Notes under the pieces: generated by a model | Databases searched by the model: none | What the model was told of the DNA's origin: nothing | What the model saw: the letters and a program-made list of their open reading frames with translations, nothing else | Translations under genes and position numbers: made by a program | In this document: piece after piece, positions 29,593 through 31,118 of the stretch | How positions within the stretch are numbered: the first letter of the stretch is position 1 | Layout of the letters: each line of letters starts with the position of its first letter | From: a virus | IMG/VR virus record: IMGVR_UViG_3300042402_004207 | Coordinates: 1 to 31,118 of that record | Length of the DNA stretch: 31,118 nt | Strand: one strand, 5' to 3'

Positions 29593-31118
29593 ATGGCGTT
29601 AGTGCCGGGGTTGAACCCCAACATCCGCTTGGTCCAACCTGACCCCGACGAGCTTCCGCCGGGCGAGGATATCGTCGTCGAGAACGCGCCCGAGGGCGCC
29701 GACGTCGAGCACCTCGACGACAAGGGCAACGTCATCCAGATCGAGCACGACGACGGCTCCATCACGATCAGCCTCGACGGCAAGCCGGTCGAGGAGAACG
29801 CCAACGAAGACAACGCCGAATGGTTCGGCAACATCGTCGACAAGATCGACGAGGGCGAGCTGTCGCGCATCGCCGACGAGCTGATCCGCGGCATCGGCGA
29901 CGACAGCGACAGCCGCAAGGACTGGATCGAGGACCGCGCGCAGGGCATCAAGCTGCTGGGCCTGAAGATTGAGGTGCCGGGCATCGGCGGTTCCGCCGAG
30001 GGCGCGCCTGTCGAGGGTATGAACCGCGTCCGCCACCCGCTGCTGCTCGAAGCCGTGCTGCGCTTTCAGGCGAACGCGCGCTCCGAGATGCTGCCGACCG
30101 ACGGCCCGGTCAAGATCAGGATCGACGACAACAACGGCACGCATCAGACCAACCAGATGGCTGATGCGCTGGAGAAGGATCTCAACCACTACCTGACGGC
30201 TATCGCGACCGAGTACTACCCCGACACCGACCGCATGCTGCTGATGCTCGGCTTCGGCGGCCTCTCGTTCAAGAAGGTGTATTTCTGCCCGCTGCGCAAC
30301 CGGCCTGTCAGCGAGACGGTCGACGCCGAAGACCTGATCGTCAACGCGGCCGCGACCGACATCCGCAGCGCCAAGCGCGCGACACATCGCGTGATGATGC
30401 GGCCCTCGACGGTGAAGCGCCTGCAGATCCTCGGCGTCTATCGCGACGTGCAGCTCTCGACGCCACTGCCGCAGGATCTCGACAGCGCGCAGCGCGAGAA
30501 GAAGGCGCAGCAGGGCGTCGAACCCGAGGCGCTGAACCCGGAGGATCGCGACCGCGAGATCTTCGAGTGCTACTGCGAGCTGAACATCAAGGGCTTCGAG
30601 CACAAGTGGAAGGGCAAGGAGAGCGGCCTCGAAATCCCGTGGCGCGTGACCATCGACGTCAGCTCGAAGCAGATCCTGTCGGTCGTCCGCAACTACGACG
30701 AGGACACCGCAGAGCTGCCCGAGGCGCGCCCCGTGTTCGTCCCGTACATGTTCGTGCCGGGCTTCGGCTTCTACCCCATCGGCCTCCTTCACATCCTCGG
30801 CAACACGACCAACGCGATCACCGCGGCGTGGCGCGAGCTGCTCGACGCGGGCATGTTCGCGAACTTCCCGGGCTTCCTGTTCAGCGACGCCGGCGGCCGC
30901 CAGAACACCAACATCTTCCGCGTCCCGCCGGGCGGCGGCGCGCTCGTGAAGACGGGCGGCATGCCGCTCAATCAGGCGATCATGCCGCTCCCTTACAAGG
31001 AGCCGAGCGGCGCACTGATGACGCTTGTCGACAACATCGCCACGACCGGCTCCCGGCTGGGCGGCACGAGCGAGCAGCAGGTCGGCGAGGGCCGCGCCGA
31101 CGCGCCCGTGGGCACGAC
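29593..31118 (+). CDS. Portal protein, P22-like; 3' end outside window (508 codons seen)
   Basis: The ATG at 29593 follows GAGG. The first 110 residues are acidic and low in conserved motifs. DWIEDRAQGIKLLG (about residue 111), then RHPLLLEAVLRFQANARSE and YYPDTDRMLLMLGFGGLSFKK match P22-type portal proteins, which form the dodecameric ring through which DNA passes. EGRADAPVGT lies at the right edge; the remaining C-terminal part is cut off. It sits right after terL, the usual order. Confidence 0.85.
   Translation, partial: MALVPGLNPNIRLVQPDPDELPPGEDIVVENAPEGADVEHLDDKGNVIQIEHDDGSITISLDGKPVEENANEDNAEWFGNIVDKIDEGELSRIADELIRGIGDDSDSRKDWIEDRAQGIKLLGLKIEVPGIGGSAEGAPVEGMNRVRHPLLLEAVLRFQANARSEMLPTDGPVKIRIDDNNGTHQTNQMADALEKDLNHYLTAIATEYYPDTDRMLLMLGFGGLSFKKVYFCPLRNRPVSETVDAEDLIVNAAATDIRSAKRATHRVMMRPSTVKRLQILGVYRDVQLSTPLPQDLDSAQREKKAQQGVEPEALNPEDRDREIFECYCELNIKGFEHKWKGKESGLEIPWRVTIDVSSKQILSVVRNYDEDTAELPEARPVFVPYMFVPGFGFYPIGLLHILGNTTNAITAAWRELLDAGMFANFPGFLFSDAGGRQNTNIFRVPPGGGALVKTGGMPLNQAIMPLPYKEPSGALMTLVDNIATTGSRLGGTSEQQVGEGRADAPVGT

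Noticed and set aside
1-31118. The right edge would join the left edge in the same frame (portal into the first virion gene), suggesting a closed circle
   Set aside because: The portal is missing its expected C-terminal part and capsid and tail-tube genes are absent; an in-frame join has a one-in-three chance. The window is more likely part of a larger genome.

Overview
The window is a GC-rich (roughly 65% GC) stretch of a tailed dsDNA bacteriophage genome (Caudoviricetes). It carries small and large terminase, a P22-like portal, very long internal virion or ejection-type proteins and a tail-fibre-like protein, together with a complete phage replication module. The structural set (lytic-domain virion protein, long ejection-like protein, P22-like portal, no visible tape measure) fits a podovirus-like particle, but capsid and tail-tube genes lie outside the window. 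The host is inferred only weakly as a GC-rich, probably alphaproteobacterial bacterium, from base composition and from Gly-Gly-Arg-Ile-Gly-Tyr repeats of a kind I associate with such phages. I see no integrase, tRNA, CRISPR array, rRNA or insertion sequence.

Layout. (1) 1-7901, plus strand: three translationally coupled virion genes (glucosaminidase-containing protein, 972-aa ejection-type protein, tail fibre). (2) 7902-8422: a decayed copy of a small gene, then a one-TM coiled-coil protein that is a holin or lysis candidate. (3) 8403-16960, minus strand: replication block, transcribed in the order C5 cytosine methyltransferase, DUF2800 Cas4-like nuclease, putative ssDNA-binding protein, family A DNA polymerase, primase-helicase of the RepB/VapE type, then small genes including a DUF6378 protein and an HTH protein. 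(4) 17031-18604, plus strand: VRR-NUC nuclease overlapping an SNF2/DEAD-type helicase. (5) 18594-24257, minus strand: an XRE-HTH/sigma-region-4 fusion and about 17 small, mostly coupled early-type genes, including two under 60 codons that are easy to miss. (6) 24258-24701: a 444-bp noncoding, partly AT-rich divergent control region with a large inverted repeat. (7) 24702-31118, plus strand: two proteins with tandem HTH repeats, a small gene closed by a strong terminator, an HTH protein, a small membrane protein overlapping the terminase small subunit, five small genes, terminase large subunit, and the start of the portal gene.

How it works together. Replication genes form an apparently complete kit: primase-helicase, polymerase with proofreading exonuclease, Cas4-like and VRR-NUC nucleases, helicase and a putative SSB. 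The block resembles the DUF2800/polA/VapE/VRR-NUC/helicase cassette seen in many other phages and prophages. Transcription seems to use host-type sigma-70 promoters. Three of them share the same 14-nt start-of-transcript leader containing the ribosome binding site, and each overlaps the stop codon of the preceding gene. TGACA-N3-TGTCA-like inverted repeats lie at or next to promoters, and the phage encodes a protein that joins an XRE-type DNA-binding domain to a -35-recognising sigma region 4. That combination is the most interesting regulatory candidate here.
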